DNA of 61,496 nt from an uncultured Phocaeicola sp. (GCA_944321335.1 CALUKX010000008.1:1-61496); one strand, 5' to 3'. Shown: positions 43,461 through 52,361, counted from the stretch's first letter. The notes: generated by a model not told the origin, from the letters alone. Translations and numbers: made by a program.

Positions 43461-44825
43461 TTAGAACAATCCCAGCTCGTTAAGGAAAATCGCAGCGATT
43501 CCTATCGGTGCCAGGTAACGCAAGATAAAGATATAGACCGGATAATAGGGCGCACGGAGTGTTCCGTAGTTGGTGGCCTCTTCACGCACAATCTTACGAT
43601 CGATAATCCATCCCACAAAGATGGCTGTGAGCATACCGCCCAAAGGCAACATGATTTTCGCAGTCAGGAAATCCAATGCATCGAAGAAGTTCAATCCAGC
43701 AATCTTGAAATCATTCCACATGCCCAAGGCAAGGGATGAAACAATGCCGATTACCAAGACTCCACCTGTCACATAACGAGCCGCCTTTCCACGGGTCAGC
43801 TTGAATTTTTCATGCAGAAAGGCAGTCGACACCTCGTGCAAGGAGATAGTGGAAGTCAGCGCTGCCAACGCCAGCAACAGATAGAAGAGGATAGAACAGA
43901 TATATGCCAATGCAGGCGCACCACTGAATGCCTGTTGGAATACATTCGGCAAGGTTATAAAAATCAAGGATGGTCCTGCATCGGGCTGGATACCTACAGA
44001 GAAGGCAGCCGGGAAGATAATCAGTCCGGCCAAGATAGCCACACAGGTATCAATGATTCCGACACTCATCGCCGTATTACCCAGACGGGTATCCTTTCCG
44101 AAATAAGAAGCGTAAGTCGACAGACATCCCATACCCAGACTCATCGAGAAGAAGGCCTGTCCCATAGCTCCCAGAAAGACATCAGGAGTCAGTTTGCTGA
44201 AGTCGGGCTTGAGCAAGAACTCCACTCCTTTTTCAGCTCCGGGCAACATTACCGAACAGACGGCCAACATTACTACCAGGATAAACAACAGCGGCATCAT
44301 CACTTTCGAAGAACGTTCGATACCTTTCTGTACTCCCTTCACAATCACGAAATGAGTGATAAAGACAAAGACGAACAGCCATAGCAAAGGACGGAACGGA
44401 CTTTGTGAGAAGTTCTGGAACATGGAAACGAAACCGGCAGGATCCTTATCTGAAAAGTTTCCGACCGCCGCCTGATAGATATACTCCAAGGTCCATCCGG
44501 CAACCACAGCGTAATAGCCCAGAATCAGGAAGCCGGTAAGCACACCCAGATAACCTACATATTTCCAGCAACCTTTAGGCATAATAGCCTTAAAGGCCTC
44601 ACCGGTACTTGCCTTTGCACGGCGACCTACCGTAAACTCCGCTATCATGATTGGAAGACCGAACAAGAAAACACAACCCAGATAAATCAAAATAAAGGCC
44701 GCTCCCCCATGATTTCCGGTCTCATATGGAAATCTCCAGATATTACCCAAACCCACGGCCGAACCTGCCGCCGCTAAAATAGCGCCTGATTTACTACCGA
44801 AACTGGCACGATTACCCTGATACAT
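43461..44825 (-). CDS. Sodium-dependent transporter, NSS family
   Basis: The 454-residue membrane protein begins with the signature GSKSGAILAAAGSAVGLGNI and continues WRFPYETGNHGGAAF. It has the approximately 12-helix layout of neurotransmitter:sodium symporters (LeuT fold). Substrates are probably amino acids, but this cannot be read from the sequence. The -7 box TATTTTTG is at 44866-44873. Confidence 0.92.
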   Translation of the reverse strand: MYQGNRASFGSKSGAILAAAGSAVGLGNIWRFPYETGNHGGAAFILIYLGCVFLFGLPIMIAEFTVGRRAKASTGEAFKAIMPKGCWKYVGYLGVLTGFLILGYYAVVAGWTLEYIYQAAVGNFSDKDPAGFVSMFQNFSQSPFRPLLWLFVFVFITHFVIVKGVQKGIERSSKVMMPLLFILVVMLAVCSVMLPGAEKGVEFLLKPDFSKLTPDVFLGAMGQAFFSMSLGMGCLSTYASYFGKDTRLGNTAMSVGIIDTCVAILAGLIIFPAAFSVGIQPDAGPSLIFITLPNVFQQAFSGAPALAYICSILFYLLLALAALTSTISLHEVSTAFLHEKFKLTRGKAARYVTGGVLVIGIVSSLALGMWNDFKIAGLNFFDALDFLTAKIMLPLGGMLTAIFVGWIIDRKIVREEATNYGTLRAPYYPVYIFILRYLAPIGIAAIFLNELGLF

Positions 44826-44865
44826 AAATAACCTTTTTAATTATAATTTAAACTTTTATATGGCA

Positions 44866-44873
44866 CAAAAATA
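44866..44873 (-). promoter_or_regulatory. -7 box of the NSS transporter/HhH operon
   Basis: The minus-strand sequence TATTTTTG lies 40 nt upstream of the transporter start. The divergent VanZ-like gene has only a weaker TATTTTCG box near 44884. Confidence 0.45.
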
Positions 44874-44919
44874 GTAAAAATACTGTATTTTCGCACAAAA
44901 ATCTTACTTTTTAAACATT

Positions 44920-45312
44920 ATGTATTATTTAAAGACATATCCTGTTTCTTTTTTTATTATCATTATCATTTGTTATCTTTCTTTATTCAAACCGCCACAA
45001 ACAGAGCTGGATTCAATCCCGCATATCGATAAACTGGTCCATCTATGCATGTATGGAGGACTGACATGCATCATTTGGACAGAATACCTGTATCATCACA
45101 AAACTATAAACGCAAAAAGATTGGTTTTTGCAGGAATTTTATTGCCTATCTGCATGAGTGGAATGATAGAAATCATTCAAGCCACCTGCACCGACAACCG
45201 CAGCGGCGACTGGTTCGATTTTCTTGCCAATACCTTAGGAGTAATCATAGCCACCATTCTGGTCAGATACATTATTCAACCCTTCATGAAGAAGCATATC
45301 CACAAGGAATGA
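44920..45312 (+). CDS. VanZ-like membrane protein
   Basis: The 130-residue protein has four hydrophobic segments and the VanZ-type features SIPHIDKLVHLCMYGGLTCI and RSGDWFDFLANTLGVIIATI. VanZ-family proteins include a teicoplanin-resistance factor, but most, including short Bacteroidetes ones, have unknown function; resistance should not be inferred. It is a single gene. Confidence 0.85.
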   Translation: MYYLKTYPVSFFIIIIICYLSLFKPPQTELDSIPHIDKLVHLCMYGGLTCIIWTEYLYHHKTINAKRLVFAGILLPICMSGMIEIIQATCTDNRSGDWFDFLANTLGVIIATILVRYIIQPFMKKHIHKE

Positions 45313-45342
45313 AAAAGCCCCAGAGGAACTGTCTCTGAGGCT
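45312..45342 (-). terminator. Terminator of the ECF sigma gene at 45370
   Basis: Arms AGCCCCAGAG (45316-45325) and CTCTGAGGCT (45333-45342) form a 10-bp stem with one mismatch. On the minus strand a TTTTT run follows. It lies 27 nt beyond the sigma gene stop. Confidence 0.75.
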
Positions 45343-45369
45343 GAACAATTATAAAGCAGTATATATGTC

Positions 45370-45873
45370 CTAACGGAAATCCTTCAATTCTTCCTGTAAT
45401 TTCTGACGGGTAAAATAAATCCGGCTTTTCACTGTACCTAACGGCAATCCCAACTTATCGGCTATTTCACGATATTTAAAACCCGACACATACATTGCAA
45501 AAGGCACCCGGTAATCCTTAGGCAATGAGTTTACCACGCGATGCATTTCTTTCAGGTCGTATGAACCTTCCAGCGATTCGGCCTCCAGGTTCACCCCCTG
45601 ATTAATGTAGAATTGGTTGTCGGTCGGGTCGACATAGGTCTGGTCGCGTAAAGCTTTGCGATAATTATTGATAAAAATATTCCTCATTATCGTATATATC
45701 CAACCTTTGAAGTTGGTTTCGGATGTATACTTGTCTTCATTGTCAAGAGCTTTCAAAGCCGTTTCCTGCAAGAGATCGTTCGCCTCGTCACGATCGGCTG
45801 TAAGCTTATAAGCAAAGTGAAGAAGTTCCGTCTGGACACTCAGTAGATTCTGAGCAAAATTGGCTGTTCCCAT
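45370..45873 (-). CDS. ECF-family RNA polymerase sigma factor
   Basis: The 167-residue sigma factor has region 2 (LHFAYKLTADRDEANDLLQE and FKGWIYTIMRNIFINNYRKA) and region 4 (LPKDYRVPFAMYVSGFKYREIADKLGLPLGTVKSRI). I chose the start at 45873 (MGTANFAQNLL); the longer frame to 46044 passes through non-coding-looking sequence. No anti-sigma gene is next to it, unlike the factor at 13269. The sequence type is strongly conserved in Bacteroidetes. Confidence 0.92.
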   Translation of the reverse strand: MGTANFAQNLLSVQTELLHFAYKLTADRDEANDLLQETALKALDNEDKYTSETNFKGWIYTIMRNIFINNYRKALRDQTYVDPTDNQFYINQGVNLEAESLEGSYDLKEMHRVVNSLPKDYRVPFAMYVSGFKYREIADKLGLPLGTVKSRIYFTRQKLQEELKDFR

Positions 45874-46015
45874 AATTTTTTTGTTAGAAGGATTAATATT
45901 GCGTTTTAATTCTTTACGCAATGATATCCCAATTATGGGCTGTGAGCCCCCTGGAAACAGACAACTAAAGGGATACAACCTATCAGTTGACAGATTATAC
46001 CCCCTATTTAAATAG

Positions 46016-46045
46016 TTTGCAGGTGATATTCCTACCACCTGCAAA
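46016..46045 (-). terminator. Terminator of the CYTH gene
   Basis: Perfect 10-bp arms TTTGCAGGTG (46016-46025) and CACCTGCAAA (46036-46045) enclose a 10-nt loop, 5 nt after the CYTH stop codon. T-runs are weak on the minus strand, so efficiency is uncertain. Confidence 0.7.
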
Positions 46046-46050
46046 CCTTT

Positions 46051-46524
46051 TTATTTCCAATGAGAATAAGGCTCCTTCATCAGAAACGAATTATAATACT
46101 TTGTTTGTCCCGTCACTTCTTCACCAAGAAAGTCCGGACGTTCGAATGATTCATCTTCCGATTTCAGTTCGACCTCGGCAACCACCAGTCCTCGGTTCTC
46201 TCCATAAAACTCATCGACTTCAAATATATGGTTACCCGATTTTACAAGGAAACGAGTCTTATCGATCATTCCGGGCTCACATAACCGCATCAGTTCTTCG
46301 GCTTCCTGCAGCGGAATTTCCTTTTCCCATTCATACCGACTGGTACCGGAACTGTTGGAGGCTCCTTTAATGGTCAGATATCCTTTATCATCACGGATAC
46401 GGACACGTACGGTACGTCCTCTAGCACTGCAGATATAGCCTTGTTTGATACGGCTTTTGCTGAAAGCCTGCTCACGATAAGACTCGTTTCTGACTAAAAA
46501 TTTACGTTCAATCTCTTGTGCCAT
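46051..46524 (-). CDS. CYTH-domain protein
   Basis: This 157-residue protein has the N-terminal EIERKFLV motif (ExExK) of the CYTH triphosphate tunnel metalloenzymes. It also has YICSARGRTVRVRIRDD, WEKEIPLQEAEEL and VAEVELKSEDE, which build the tunnel. The family hydrolyses inorganic triphosphate or ThTP or makes cAMP; the short bacterial form is usually a tripolyphosphatase. The start at 46524 follows the stop of a 44-codon membrane-protein gene by 1 nt, so translation is probably coupled. Confidence 0.9.
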   Translation of the reverse strand: MAQEIERKFLVRNESYREQAFSKSRIKQGYICSARGRTVRVRIRDDKGYLTIKGASNSSGTSRYEWEKEIPLQEAEELMRLCEPGMIDKTRFLVKSGNHIFEVDEFYGENRGLVVAEVELKSEDESFERPDFLGEEVTGQTKYYNSFLMKEPYSHWK

Positions 46525-46525
46525 C

Positions 46526-46660
46526 TCAAGCCAATGAATAACCGACAATAATCAATACGGCCAGCACAATGAGACCAATACACATGTTTCTTATCAAACG
46601 TTTGGCTTTTTCCTCTTCACGCTTGCTGTAATCACGTTTGTGGTTATTATTCTTTCCCAT
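46526..46660 (-). CDS. 44-residue single-pass membrane protein upstream of the CYTH gene
   Basis: The small frame starts at an ATG at 46660 and stops with TGA at 46526-46528. It encodes a strongly basic and charged N-terminus (MGKNNNHKRDYSKREEEKAK) and a hydrophobic C-terminal helix (MCIGLIVLAVLIIVGYSLA). A promoter (TATTTTTG, 46691-46698, with TTG 20 nt upstream) lies 30 nt before it, and the CYTH start follows the stop by 1 nt. The tight spacing and the membrane-helix composition argue for a real gene. Function unknown; it might anchor or tether a partner (inference). Confidence 0.75.
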   Translation of the reverse strand: MGKNNNHKRDYSKREEEKAKRLIRNMCIGLIVLAVLIIVGYSLA

Positions 46661-46690
46661 AGTTATCTATTTTTAGGTTATACTTGTACC

Positions 46691-46721
46691 CAAAAATACA
46701 ATTATTTTCAGAAAAAGCCAA
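46691..46721 (-). promoter_or_regulatory. Promoter of the small membrane gene/CYTH operon
   Basis: The minus-strand TATTTTTG -7 box (46691-46698) and a TTG -33 core (46719-46721) are separated by 20 nt, an ideal Bacteroidetes spacing. They lie just beyond the end of prfB. Confidence 0.65.
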
Positions 46722-46734
46722 TTTATCACCGATT

Positions 46735-47850
46735 TTATGCTTCACTGTCGGAGAACTCCATCAGATAAGCCTTGATAAAGCCATCAATCTTGCCGTCCAT
46801 CACACCGTTTACATCCGATGTCTGGAAATTGGTACGATGGTCTTTCACACGACGGTCGTCGAATACGTAGCTGCGGATCTGTGAGCCCCATTCGATCTTC
46901 TTCTTGCCGGCTTCCACCTTGGCCTGTTCTTCCATACGATGCTTCAATTCCTTATCGTACAGGATAGAACGCAACTGACGCATCGCGTTTTCCTTGTTCT
47001 TCGGCTGGTCGCGGGTTTCGGTATTTTCGATAAGGATTTCTTCTTCCTCACCGGTATAAGGGTCTTTATACTGATAACGCAGACGGACACCCGATTCTAC
47101 CTTGTTGACGTTCTGACCGCCGGCACCACCGCTTCGGAAGGTATCCCACGACAGACGTGCAGGTTCGACAACCACTTCGATGGAGTCGTCGACCAACGGG
47201 GTGACGAACACGGAAGCGAAAGATGTCATACGCTTGCCCTGCGCATTGTAAGGAGATACACGGACCAGACGATGCACACCGTTTTCACCTTTCAGATATC
47301 CGTAGGCATACGGGCCTTCGATGTTCATGGTTACCGTCTTGATTCCGGCTTCATCACCTTCCTGAAGGTTGGCGATAGACAACTTGTATCCGTTGCTTTC
47401 AGCCCAACGCATATACATACGCATCAGCATCGACGACCAGTCTTGGCTTTCGGTACCACCGGCTCCTGAATTGATCTTCAAGACACAATCCATCTGATCG
47501 GCTTCCGAACGAAGCATGTTCTTCAGTTCCAGTTCCTCCACCGCCTTGATAGCCTTGGCATAAGCCTCATCCACTTCGGTTTCGGTAACCAGTTCGTCCT
47601 TATAGAAATCGAATGCAAGTTCCAGCTCGTCGGCCAAGGTCTTCACTTCCTGATAGCCTTCGATCCAACTCTGCAGCCCTTTCACTTTCTTCATCTGAGC
47701 TTCGGCCTTTTTGGCGTCGTCCCAGAAACCGGGCGCCTGAGTACGGAGCTGTTCCTCCTCCACCTGTACCTTCTTGTTCTCGATATCCAAATAACGGTAA
47801 AGAGCTTCCGTACGTTCCTTTACGTCTTTCAGTTGTTCTATTGTAATCAT
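46735..47850 (-). CDS. prfB: Peptide chain release factor 2
   Basis: The 371-residue class I release factor has the peptidyl-tRNA hydrolysis motif GGQ (residues 244-246 in FRSGGAGGQNVNK). Its stop-codon recognition tripeptide is SPY (199-201, in VRVSPYNAQGKR) where E. coli RF2 has SPF. The E. coli programmed +1 frameshift site (CTT TGA C after the LRGYL stretch) is absent: codons for Leu21-Asp22 are TTG GAT in one open frame, so no autoregulatory shift is needed. The -7 box TAATTTTG is at 47881-47888. Confidence 0.95.
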   Translation of the reverse strand: MITIEQLKDVKERTEALYRYLDIENKKVQVEEEQLRTQAPGFWDDAKKAEAQMKKVKGLQSWIEGYQEVKTLADELELAFDFYKDELVTETEVDEAYAKAIKAVEELELKNMLRSEADQMDCVLKINSGAGGTESQDWSSMLMRMYMRWAESNGYKLSIANLQEGDEAGIKTVTMNIEGPYAYGYLKGENGVHRLVRVSPYNAQGKRMTSFASVFVTPLVDDSIEVVVEPARLSWDTFRSGGAGGQNVNKVESGVRLRYQYKDPYTGEEEEILIENTETRDQPKNKENAMRQLRSILYDKELKHRMEEQAKVEAGKKKIEWGSQIRSYVFDDRRVKDHRTNFQTSDVNGVMDGKIDGFIKAYLMEFSDSEA

Positions 47851-47880
47851 CTTGAATACTTAAAATTCTGTTTCAGACTG

Positions 47881-47888
47881 CAAAATTA
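47881..47888 (-). promoter_or_regulatory. -7 box of prfB
   Basis: The minus-strand TAATTTTG lies 30 nt upstream of the prfB start. Confidence 0.5.
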
Positions 47889-47928
47889 CACATTTTTAGC
47901 GAAGTACTAAAACCCGACAGACGAAGAA

Positions 47929-49734
47929 TTACTCTTCGTACATCTTTTCGATCTCTGCCGCATAGTTCTTCATGAGCACAGAACGCTTGATTTTCAACGT
48001 ATTGGTAAGTTCGCCACGATCCATACTGAACGGTTCGGGCAAGAGGGTAAAACGCTTAACCTTCTCGTAATGTGCAAATTCCTGTTGCAACGTATCGATA
48101 CGCATCTGGAAGAGTTCGATAATCCGAGGATTTTCCAACAGGTCCTTGCGGCTCGTGTATGCGATATGATGCTCGTCGGCATATTTTTCAACCTGATGAT
48201 ACTCAGGAACGATCAGTGCGGAAACGAACTTGCGCTGGTCGGCTATGATGGAAATCTGGTCGATGAAACGGTCGACAACCAGTTTGGTTTCAATGGCCTG
48301 CGGAGCAATGTACTTACCGTTGGAAGTCTTGAACAAGTCCTTGATGCGGTCGGTCAGATACAGGAATCCATCCTTGATATAACCGGCATCACCGGTATGG
48401 AACCAGCCGTCTTCCGTAAATGCATTCTTAGTAATGGCTTCCTTCTTGTAGTAGCCTTTGGTAATGGTACCGCCGCGCAACAGGATTTCATCGTTCTCGC
48501 CGATCTTGATGTCGACACCTTCCAGTACACGACCTACCGAACCGAGGCGGTAATCGCCTATCCATTCACACGAAACGGTAGCCGTACTCTCCGTCAGTCC
48601 GTATCCGGCAATCATGTTGATACCCACGGCATGCACGAACTCTTCCACCGCTACCGGAATAGCCGCTCCGGCTGTCGGGAAGAAGTTGCCGTTCTCTATA
48701 CCGATAGTCTTCTTCAACAGATTGTAGATTGTCTTCTCATAGAACTTGTATTTCATGCGGAGCATAACGGGAGGTGTAAGACCGTTCATCAGGTATTTGA
48801 TGTTATGCTCCTTACCTACCGCCAACGCATCGAGCATCAGTCCTTTCTTCAGGCCGCTCGTTTCATTGATTTTCTCCAGTACCCCGGCATATACTTTCTC
48901 CCAGAAACGGGGAACGCTACACATGGCTGTAGGACGGATTTCCTTGATGGTCTTCTGGATATCCTGCGGACGAAGGTTGACACACAGCTGCGCACCACGG
49001 CTGATACAGAAGTACGTCCATGCGCGTTCGAAGATATGAGTGTAAGGAAGGAAGTTCATCACTACATCCGACTCATCCAACTTTGCCAGACGCTTTCCGT
49101 TGGCCTCGAAAGCCGATTCGTAACAAAAATGATGCAGCATCACCCCCTTCGAATCGCCGGTTGTGCCCGACGTATAAAGGATATTGGCCAAGTCCTGAGG
49201 TCCGGACTCTGCTGTACGCTTGTCCACCTCTGCCTGGAATCCGTCACCTTTACCTTTTTCCAGGAAATCGGTAAAATAGATGGAATTGACATCCCCCGGC
49301 GCCAGCTGCACTTTCGGATCGAAAATCACGATCTGTTTCAACGTCTTGCAAAGCGTCTGCACACGCAGAGCAACATCATACTGATACTGTTCACCTACAA
49401 ACAGCAGACGTATGGACGCATCTTCCAAAATATAATGCACCTGCGCCTCCGAACTTGTGGCATACAGAGGAATAGTTACGGCCCGACAGCCGAAAGCCCC
49501 GAAATCAACATACAGACACTCAGGCATATTTTGCGAAAAGACACCTATATTTTCCTGCACCCCAACCTTATAAGCAATAAGAGAATTAGAGACGTTCTTC
49601 ACCTTATCAGCAAACTGATTCCACGAAACAGGAATCCAAGTTTCCGTCCCATAGTCGCGATACTTTAAGGCAGTACGTTCACCATATTTCTCTGCCTGGC
49701 GGTAAACCAAAGTAGATAAATAAGAATTACTCAT
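47929..49734 (-). CDS. Long-chain fatty-acid-CoA ligase (AMP-forming)
   Basis: The 601-residue adenylating enzyme has the AMP-binding P-loop ILYTSGTTGDSKGVMLHHFC, the GYGLTES motif and the C-terminal WFHTGDAGYIKDGFLYLTDR, then IKDLFKTSNGKYI. These motifs are complete for acyl-CoA synthetases of the FadD15/long-chain type. It activates fatty acids to acyl-CoA. Its -7 box (49767-49774) lies next to that of the divergent argE-like gene. Confidence 0.93.
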   Translation of the reverse strand: MSNSYLSTLVYRQAEKYGERTALKYRDYGTETWIPVSWNQFADKVKNVSNSLIAYKVGVQENIGVFSQNMPECLYVDFGAFGCRAVTIPLYATSSEAQVHYILEDASIRLLFVGEQYQYDVALRVQTLCKTLKQIVIFDPKVQLAPGDVNSIYFTDFLEKGKGDGFQAEVDKRTAESGPQDLANILYTSGTTGDSKGVMLHHFCYESAFEANGKRLAKLDESDVVMNFLPYTHIFERAWTYFCISRGAQLCVNLRPQDIQKTIKEIRPTAMCSVPRFWEKVYAGVLEKINETSGLKKGLMLDALAVGKEHNIKYLMNGLTPPVMLRMKYKFYEKTIYNLLKKTIGIENGNFFPTAGAAIPVAVEEFVHAVGINMIAGYGLTESTATVSCEWIGDYRLGSVGRVLEGVDIKIGENDEILLRGGTITKGYYKKEAITKNAFTEDGWFHTGDAGYIKDGFLYLTDRIKDLFKTSNGKYIAPQAIETKLVVDRFIDQISIIADQRKFVSALIVPEYHQVEKYADEHHIAYTSRKDLLENPRIIELFQMRIDTLQQEFAHYEKVKRFTLLPEPFSMDRGELTNTLKIKRSVLMKNYAAEIEKMYEE

Positions 49735-49766
49735 TTAAATTTTATTTATTTTGTTATCGCTATATG

Positions 49767-49774
49767 CAAAGATA
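49767..49774 (-). promoter_or_regulatory. -7 box of the acyl-CoA ligase gene
   Basis: Minus-strand TATCTTTG, 32 nt upstream of the start. It is 24 nt from the divergent plus-strand box at 49799, so the two promoters overlap. Confidence 0.5.
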
Positions 49775-49798
49775 GGGTTTAATTTGGAATAAATAAAG

Positions 49799-49806
49799 TA
49801 TCTTTG
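49799..49806 (+). promoter_or_regulatory. -7 box of the argE-like operon
   Basis: TATCTTTG lies 21 nt before the ATG at 49828. It faces a divergent minus-strand TATCTTTG box at 49767. Confidence 0.55.
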
Positions 49807-49827
49807 CCGTACAAATAAAGATTCTTT

Positions 49828-50892
49828 ATGTTAGACCTTGGTTATTATACATCCGAAGCGCTTACGCTGTTACATTCATTGATCGGTATTCCGTCTGTCA
49901 GCAGGGAGGAAGATGCGGCCGCCGACTTCCTTCAGAATTACATTGAAGAGACCGGTATCATGACCGGACGTTCGGGAAACAACATCTGGTGCATCAGTCC
50001 GATGTTCGACGTGAACCGCCCGACCATTCTGCTGAATTCACATATCGATACGGTCCGTCCGGTCAACGGATGGCGCAAACAGCCTTTCACGCCGAAGGTG
50101 GAAAACGGCAAACTTTACGGATTGGGCAGCAACGATGCCGGAGCCAGTGTGGTTTCGCTGTTTCAGGTATACCGCTATCTGAGTTCCACCGAACAAAGCT
50201 ACAACCTGATATTCCTTGCTTCGTGCGAGGAGGAGGTTTCGGGCAAGAACGGTATCGAGAGCGTGCTTCCACAGCTTCCGCCCATCACATTGGGAGTTGT
50301 AGGCGAGCCGACCGAAATGCGTCCTGCTATCGCCGAGAAGGGTTTGATGGTGCTCGATGTTACGGCCAGAGGAAGAGCCGGACATGCGGCACGCAACGAA
50401 GGCGAGAATGCCATCTATAAGGTTCTTGACGATATCGAATGGTTCCGTAGCTATCAGTTCCCGAAGCAGTCATCGCTGCTCGGACCGGTAAAGATGAGCG
50501 TGACACAGATCAATGCCGGTACCCAACATAATGTAATTCCGGATATCTGTACCTTCGTAGTGGATATCCGCAGCAACGAGTTCTATTCGAACGAAGAGCT
50601 CTTCAAGGAAATCACTTCACACATCAGTTGCGAAGCGAAGGCACGTTCCTTCCGGCTGAACTCTTCACGGATCGATATCGACCACCCGTTTGTCCGGAAA
50701 GCGATTACACTGGGCAAGGAGCCGTTCGGCTCGCCGACCTTATCCGACCAGGCACTGATGCCTTTCCCGTCGGTCAAGATCGGTCCGGGGAAATCGTCAC
50801 GCTCGCATACGGCCGACGAATATATCATGCTGAATGAAATTGAAGAAGCCATAGGCACTTACATAGCGATTCTTGACGGATTGCAATTATAA
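49828..50892 (+). CDS. argE: M20-family deacetylase, probable acetyl/succinylornithine deacetylase
   Basis: The 354-residue M20 metalloenzyme has the metal-binding motifs NSHIDTVRP, GLGSNDAGASVVSL and FLASCEEEVSGKNGI, plus the later H-containing KSSRSHTADEYI. The family removes acyl groups from amino acids or cleaves dipeptides. ArgE is likely because the size and motifs fit, and Bacteroides arginine synthesis requires it; the acyl group may be succinyl. argB is in the same window but far away. It is followed by an M28 lipoprotein gene 17 nt downstream, with sufE 12 nt further on. Confidence 0.8.
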   Translation: MLDLGYYTSEALTLLHSLIGIPSVSREEDAAADFLQNYIEETGIMTGRSGNNIWCISPMFDVNRPTILLNSHIDTVRPVNGWRKQPFTPKVENGKLYGLGSNDAGASVVSLFQVYRYLSSTEQSYNLIFLASCEEEVSGKNGIESVLPQLPPITLGVVGEPTEMRPAIAEKGLMVLDVTARGRAGHAARNEGENAIYKVLDDIEWFRSYQFPKQSSLLGPVKMSVTQINAGTQHNVIPDICTFVVDIRSNEFYSNEELFKEITSHISCEAKARSFRLNSSRIDIDHPFVRKAITLGKEPFGSPTLSDQALMPFPSVKIGPGKSSRSHTADEYIMLNEIEEAIGTYIAILDGLQL

Positions 50893-50909
50893 TCATTTAC
50901 AACCGACTT

Positions 50910-51911
50910 ATGAAACGTATCAATTACACCTTCCTTTTCCTGTTGTGTGCCGTGCTGCCTTTCATATCTTGCGGAAGCAGCAACAAGAATAACGCACAGG
51001 AAAACGAAACCGAAGAACAAGCTCTTGTCAAGGCACCCGACTTCAATGCCGACAGTGCCTATACCTATATCGCCGATCAGGTAGCGTTCGGTCCGCGAGT
51101 CCCCAATACCGCTGCACACCGTTCTTGCGGCGAATACCTGGCCAAAAAGCTGGAAGGCTTCGGGGCAAAGGTTTACAACCAGCAGGCCGATCTGGTAGCC
51201 TACGACGGTACCATACTGAAGTCGCGCAACATCATCGGAGCCTATAATCCGGAAAGCAAGAAGCGTGTGATGCTCTGCGCCCATTGGGACAGCCGCCCGT
51301 ATGCCGACAACGGCGAAGAGAAGTATCATCATACCCCCATCGACGGTGCCAACGACGGTGCCAGCGGTGTAGGTGTATTGCTCGAAATCGCCCGACAGAT
51401 CCAACAGAAAGCTCCGGCTATCGGCATCGATATCATCTTCTTCGATGCGGAAGACTACGGCACACCCGACTTCTATCAAGGGATGCATCAGGCAAACACC
51501 TGGTGTCTGGGTTCGCAATATTGGGGAAGAATCCCTCATGTAGCCGATTACAAGGCACGTTACGGCATCCTACTCGACATGGTAGGCGGCAAGAATGCAA
51601 CCTTCTACTACGAAGACTATAGCAAACACACAGCCAACAAGGCCATGAAGAAAATCTGGAAAACTGCCGACAAGCTGGGCTACAGCAACTATTTCATCAA
51701 GCAGGATGGCGGCAGTGTGGTAGACGACCACATGTATGTGAACCAGCTGCGCCAGATACCGTGCGTCGACATCATTGACTACAATCCGAATACCGACACC
51801 GGTTTCAATCCGACCTGGCACACCATCGACGACAATATCAAGAATATCGACAAGGCTACCTTACAGGCCGTAGGGCAGACCGTAATGACAGTAATATACA
51901 ACGAAAAATAA
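50910..51911 (+). CDS. M28-type glutaminyl-peptide cyclotransferase-like lipoprotein
   Basis: The 333-residue lipoprotein (signal ending FISC, Cys21) has an M28 fold with zinc ligands in CAHWDSRP, GANDGASGVGVLLE, FFDAEDYGTP and WHTIDDN. This is the pattern of animal-type glutaminyl cyclases known in Bacteroidetes, which cyclise N-terminal Gln to pyroglutamate on exported proteins; peptidase activity cannot be excluded. It shares an operon with the argE-like and sufE genes. Confidence 0.87.
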   Translation: MKRINYTFLFLLCAVLPFISCGSSNKNNAQENETEEQALVKAPDFNADSAYTYIADQVAFGPRVPNTAAHRSCGEYLAKKLEGFGAKVYNQQADLVAYDGTILKSRNIIGAYNPESKKRVMLCAHWDSRPYADNGEEKYHHTPIDGANDGASGVGVLLEIARQIQQKAPAIGIDIIFFDAEDYGTPDFYQGMHQANTWCLGSQYWGRIPHVADYKARYGILLDMVGGKNATFYYEDYSKHTANKAMKKIWKTADKLGYSNYFIKQDGGSVVDDHMYVNQLRQIPCVDIIDYNPNTDTGFNPTWHTIDDNIKNIDKATLQAVGQTVMTVIYNEK

Positions 51912-51923
51912 CATAACAGCAAC

Positions 51924-52361
51924 ATGAAAACAATCAATGAACTTCAAGACGAAGTAATCGAAGAATTCAGCGATTTCGACGATTGGATGGATAAGTACCA
52001 GCTGCTTATCGATCTGGGAAACGAACAGGAACCGCTGGATGAAAAATACAAGACCGAACAGAACCTGATCGACGGTTGCCAGAGCCGTGTGTGGTTGCAA
52101 GCCGACCTGATTGACGGCAAAGTGGAATTCCAGGCCGAAAGCGACGCCCTGATTGTGAAAGGTATCATCGCCTTGCTCATCAAGGTAGTTTCGGGACATA
52201 CTCCCGACGAGATTCTGGAGTCCGACCTCTATTTCATCGAAAAGATCGGTCTGAAGGAACACTTGTCGCCGACCCGCAGCAATGGTCTACTTGCTATGGT
52301 AAAACAAATGCGCATGTACGCATTGGCATTCAAGGCGAAACAGGAAGAAGGAAAAGCTTAA
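51924..52361 (+). CDS. sufE: SufE-family sulfur acceptor protein
   Basis: The 145-residue protein has the active-site Cys52 in LIDGCQSRVW, the hallmark of SufE, which accepts persulfide from the SufS cysteine desulfurase for Fe-S cluster assembly. Other Suf genes are not in the window. It is the last gene of a plus-strand operon and is followed by a long inverted repeat and a hairpin element. Confidence 0.92.
   Translation: MKTINELQDEVIEEFSDFDDWMDKYQLLIDLGNEQEPLDEKYKTEQNLIDGCQSRVWLQADLIDGKVEFQAESDALIVKGIIALLIKVVSGHTPDEILESDLYFIEKIGLKEHLSPTRSNGLLAMVKQMRMYALAFKAKQEEGKA

Noticed and set aside
44920-45312. Teicoplanin resistance gene vanZ
   Set aside because: The protein is a general VanZ-like small membrane protein, and no van cluster is present.
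45874-46044. 57-residue N-terminal extension of the sigma factor at 45370
   Set aside because: Family alignment by eye begins at MGTANFAQNLL; the upstream part looks non-coding.
47778-47850. Programmed frameshift in prfB
   Set aside because: The sequence at the expected site is TTG GAT in one frame with no TGA.
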